A DNA stretch of 5,672 bases from Deltaproteobacteria bacterium (lineage in GTDB: Bacteria > Myxococcota > XYA12-FULL-58-9 > JAUUZB01), in assembly GCA_030590185.1 (NCBI GenBank), contig JAUUZB010000338.1:1-5672 (forward strand), given 5' to 3'. The notes beneath the pieces were generated by a model, which saw only the letters and a program-made list of their open reading frames with translations, was not told the origin of the DNA and ran no database searches. This document shows positions 4,011 through 5,672 of the stretch, in pieces (position 1 is the stretch's first letter; the number at the start of each line of letters is the position of its first letter). The position numbers were made by a program, and so were the translations under genes.

Positions 4011-5672
4011 ATGGCGTCCTATCCCAAGCGTCTGGCGCGTCTCGGTCGCAACCGCGAGCTCTATCCCGACGACGCCGTCAACCTGATCAACCTGGCGTCG
4101 CCGCGCCTCGGCGAGGGCGTGGGGTTCCGGGCGGCCGTGTTCACCCAAGGGTGTCCGCGCTTTTGCCCCGGCTGTCGCAACCTCGCCGGTGGTGAGCTGC
4201 GCATCAGCCAACAAATCCCAATAACGGAGCTGACCGAGCGTTTGGCGGGCTGGCGCACCATGCGCCTGCCCACCCGGAACTACGATGCCGCCACCGCCTA
4301 TCAGCGGCTGTTGTGGGCGAACACCTTCGCGAGCCTGTTGTGGGAGGCGACCACCGCCCCGCGGCTCGAGACGAAGCTGGCCGGGTTGCCGATCGCCGAG
4401 TGCTGCGATCTCCTCCTCGACGTGCACGAACGCCTCAAGCCCCTGGCGCTCTACCATTGCAATTCGGTCGAGGCGCCGGCCGAGTGGCCCGAGGCGGCCG
4501 TGCAGGGCGTGACCTTCAGCGGTGGCGAGCCGATGTTGCAGGCGGAGGCGGTGGGCCGGACGATCGCGGCGCTGCGGGTTGCTGTGCCAAAATGGGACAT
4601 CTGGCTGTATACCGGCCTCGCCTTCGAGGAGATCCTCGCCGGGCCGGCGACCCGCCGCCTGCTCGGCGCCCTCGACGTGGTCAAGTGCGGTGCCTTCACC
4701 TGGAAACGCCGGGATCGCAGTCACCTCTACTTTGGCTCGAGCAACCAGCTAGCCCTGGACGCGCGGGCCTCCCTCGAGGCCGGCGAGCCGATTCCGTTCG
4801 CGTACCCGCCGGAGGTCGCCGCCTGCCTAGCCTGGGGCGAACGGGCCGCCCGGGAGCGCCTCGCTCCGGAGCCGACCTCCCTGGCCATCGAGCGCTTCCG
4901 CGCCTTCCACGCCACCGGGCAGGACATTCGCACCCTCGATGAGCTCGAGGCCTTTTTTGGTCCGAGTGACGAGACGCTGCCGGAGCGCTACTTCAACCTG
5001 CGTCCCCGCCACCGGGAGATCAAACGCCAGGTCTTTGTGCCCGCCGGCGAGGTGAACGTGCACGGCGCTGAGGTCCGGCCGGGGCGAATCGTGGAGGGTG
5101 GGGCGCTGACGGTCTGGTTGCAGGGTTCGACCTTTCCGCCGGCCGCCGACGCCAACGCCCGGGTCACCGACCTGCGACCGCACAGCCTGTGGGAGCCTGG
5201 GGCGTTGATCGACGAGACCCTGCGCACCCACAGCCTCAAGCTGCGCGCCGATCTGAGCGGCGATGAGGCCCTCGCCGTTTGGATCAACATCGCCCTGCAG
5301 CTGCGCTTCTTTCGCCAACAACGGGCCTACTACCTGCGCCACAGCCCGCGGCCGGATCTGGATCTGGTCACCTATTCCACCTGCGTGACGCGCTACCTCA
5401 AACAACTGCGACGCCTCTTCTCGCGCCGCCACGGTTGGCCATTGCCGGTGCGGGCCCTGTTCGTGCGCGGCGGCGATCCATTGTTACAGTCGGCGGGGGT
5501 CCGCGCCCTGTGCGAGGCAGGCCACGCCCGCGGACTCGAGGTCTGGGTAGAGCTCCCCTATCCCTGGGAGTCGCTATCAACCCGCCAGGGCGCCGCCGAG
5601 GTGCTCGAGCAGGCTGACGTCGTGGTCGCGGGCCAACCCCACGACGGCGGCGCGCCCTGGGTGCACCCGTTC
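4011..5672 (+). CDS. NrdG-like radical SAM protein with a degenerate second radical SAM domain (3' end outside window)
   Basis: Open from ATG 4011 to the window edge, 554 codons with no stop; NrdG-type activases are usually only about 150-250 residues. The N-terminal half is a 4Fe-4S radical SAM domain: VNLINLAS (23-30), QGCPRFCPGCRN (46-57) with cluster cysteines C48, C52 and C55, SAM-binding SGGEPMLQ (170-177), WDIWLYTG, LDVVKCGAF (221-229) and GSSNQ (242-246), the last typical of the NrdG end. Such enzymes cleave S-adenosylmethionine to make a 5'-deoxyadenosyl radical. The cysteine motif and SGGEP are about 115 residues apart, longer than in NrdG, implying an inserted helical segment (about 80-150). 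A linker (about 250-345) leads to a second copy: VNVHG (348-352), QGSTFPPAADAN (371-382), RGGDPLLQ (486-493) and ADVVVAG (535-541), in which the cluster cysteines are replaced. A TTG at 4005 is an alternative start. No glycyl radical enzyme is visible nearby, so the target is unknown. Confidence 0.95.
   Translation, partial: MASYPKRLARLGRNRELYPDDAVNLINLASPRLGEGVGFRAAVFTQGCPRFCPGCRNLAGGELRISQQIPITELTERLAGWRTMRLPTRNYDAATAYQRLLWANTFASLLWEATTAPRLETKLAGLPIAECCDLLLDVHERLKPLALYHCNSVEAPAEWPEAAVQGVTFSGGEPMLQAEAVGRTIAALRVAVPKWDIWLYTGLAFEEILAGPATRRLLGALDVVKCGAFTWKRRDRSHLYFGSSNQLALDARASLEAGEPIPFAYPPEVAACLAWGERAARERLAPEPTSLAIERFRAFHATGQDIRTLDELEAFFGPSDETLPERYFNLRPRHREIKRQVFVPAGEVNVHGAEVRPGRIVEGGALTVWLQGSTFPPAADANARVTDLRPHSLWEPGALIDETLRTHSLKLRADLSGDEALAVWINIALQLRFFRQQRAYYLRHSPRPDLDLVTYSTCVTRYLKQLRRLFSRRHGWPLPVRALFVRGGDPLLQSAGVRALCEAGHARGLEVWVELPYPWESLSTRQGAAEVLEQADVVVAGQPHDGGAPWVHPF

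Noticed and set aside
3999..4724. Minus-strand open frame opposite the radical SAM motif region
   Set aside because: The plus strand carries the CX3CX2C, SGGEP and GSSNQ motifs in a single long frame, so the opposite frame is a composition shadow.
4827..5432. Minus-strand open frame opposite the second half of the radical SAM gene
   Set aside because: The plus-strand frame is continuous and its product aligns with the first half of the same protein, so the antisense frame is not needed to explain the sequence.

Overview
This is a GC-rich bacterial window holding six protein-coding genes in two divergent groups that meet in an intergenic region around 2960-3044. Gene content points to a bacterium that uses Hanks-type kinases, PEGA domains and secreted TPR proteins. 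That mix is common in Myxococcota (former Deltaproteobacteria), Acidobacteriota and some other high-GC Gram-negative groups, but the phylum cannot be fixed from the sequence alone. No tRNA, rRNA, CRISPR array or transposable element was seen, and no gene-free stretch exceeds 300 bases.

Minus-strand group, in transcription order: a membrane-anchored Ser/Thr protein kinase with an extracytoplasmic PEGA domain (2959 to 929); a 139-bp gap with an imperfect direct repeat (827-870); a small cytoplasmic-looking TPR protein (789 to 355); and, 8 bp further on, a secreted TPR-type protein (346 to the window edge, incomplete). Together they look like a signalling and envelope cluster: a kinase with an external sensory or anchoring domain followed by two TPR scaffold proteins.

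Plus-strand group: an unrecognised coiled-coil-rich protein of about 168 residues (3045-3551); a 123-residue protein resembling the SCP2 sterol-carrier fold (3597-3968); and a large NrdG-like radical SAM protein (4011 to the window edge, open for 554 codons). Gaps of 45 and 42 bp suggest one transcription unit.

The most notable observation is in the radical SAM gene. Its N-terminal half has a complete CX3CX2C motif, an SGGEP motif and a GSSNQ motif. Its C-terminal half aligns to the first half almost without gaps in the motif regions, but the three cluster cysteines are replaced by Ser, Pro and Asp, and GGEP has become GGDP. It therefore looks like an active radical SAM domain fused to a second domain of the same fold that has lost its iron-sulfur cluster. 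Both halves also share an unusually long stretch between the cysteine motif and the GGE/DP motif. The two divergent groups could be one regulated system, but this rests only on their head-to-head arrangement.
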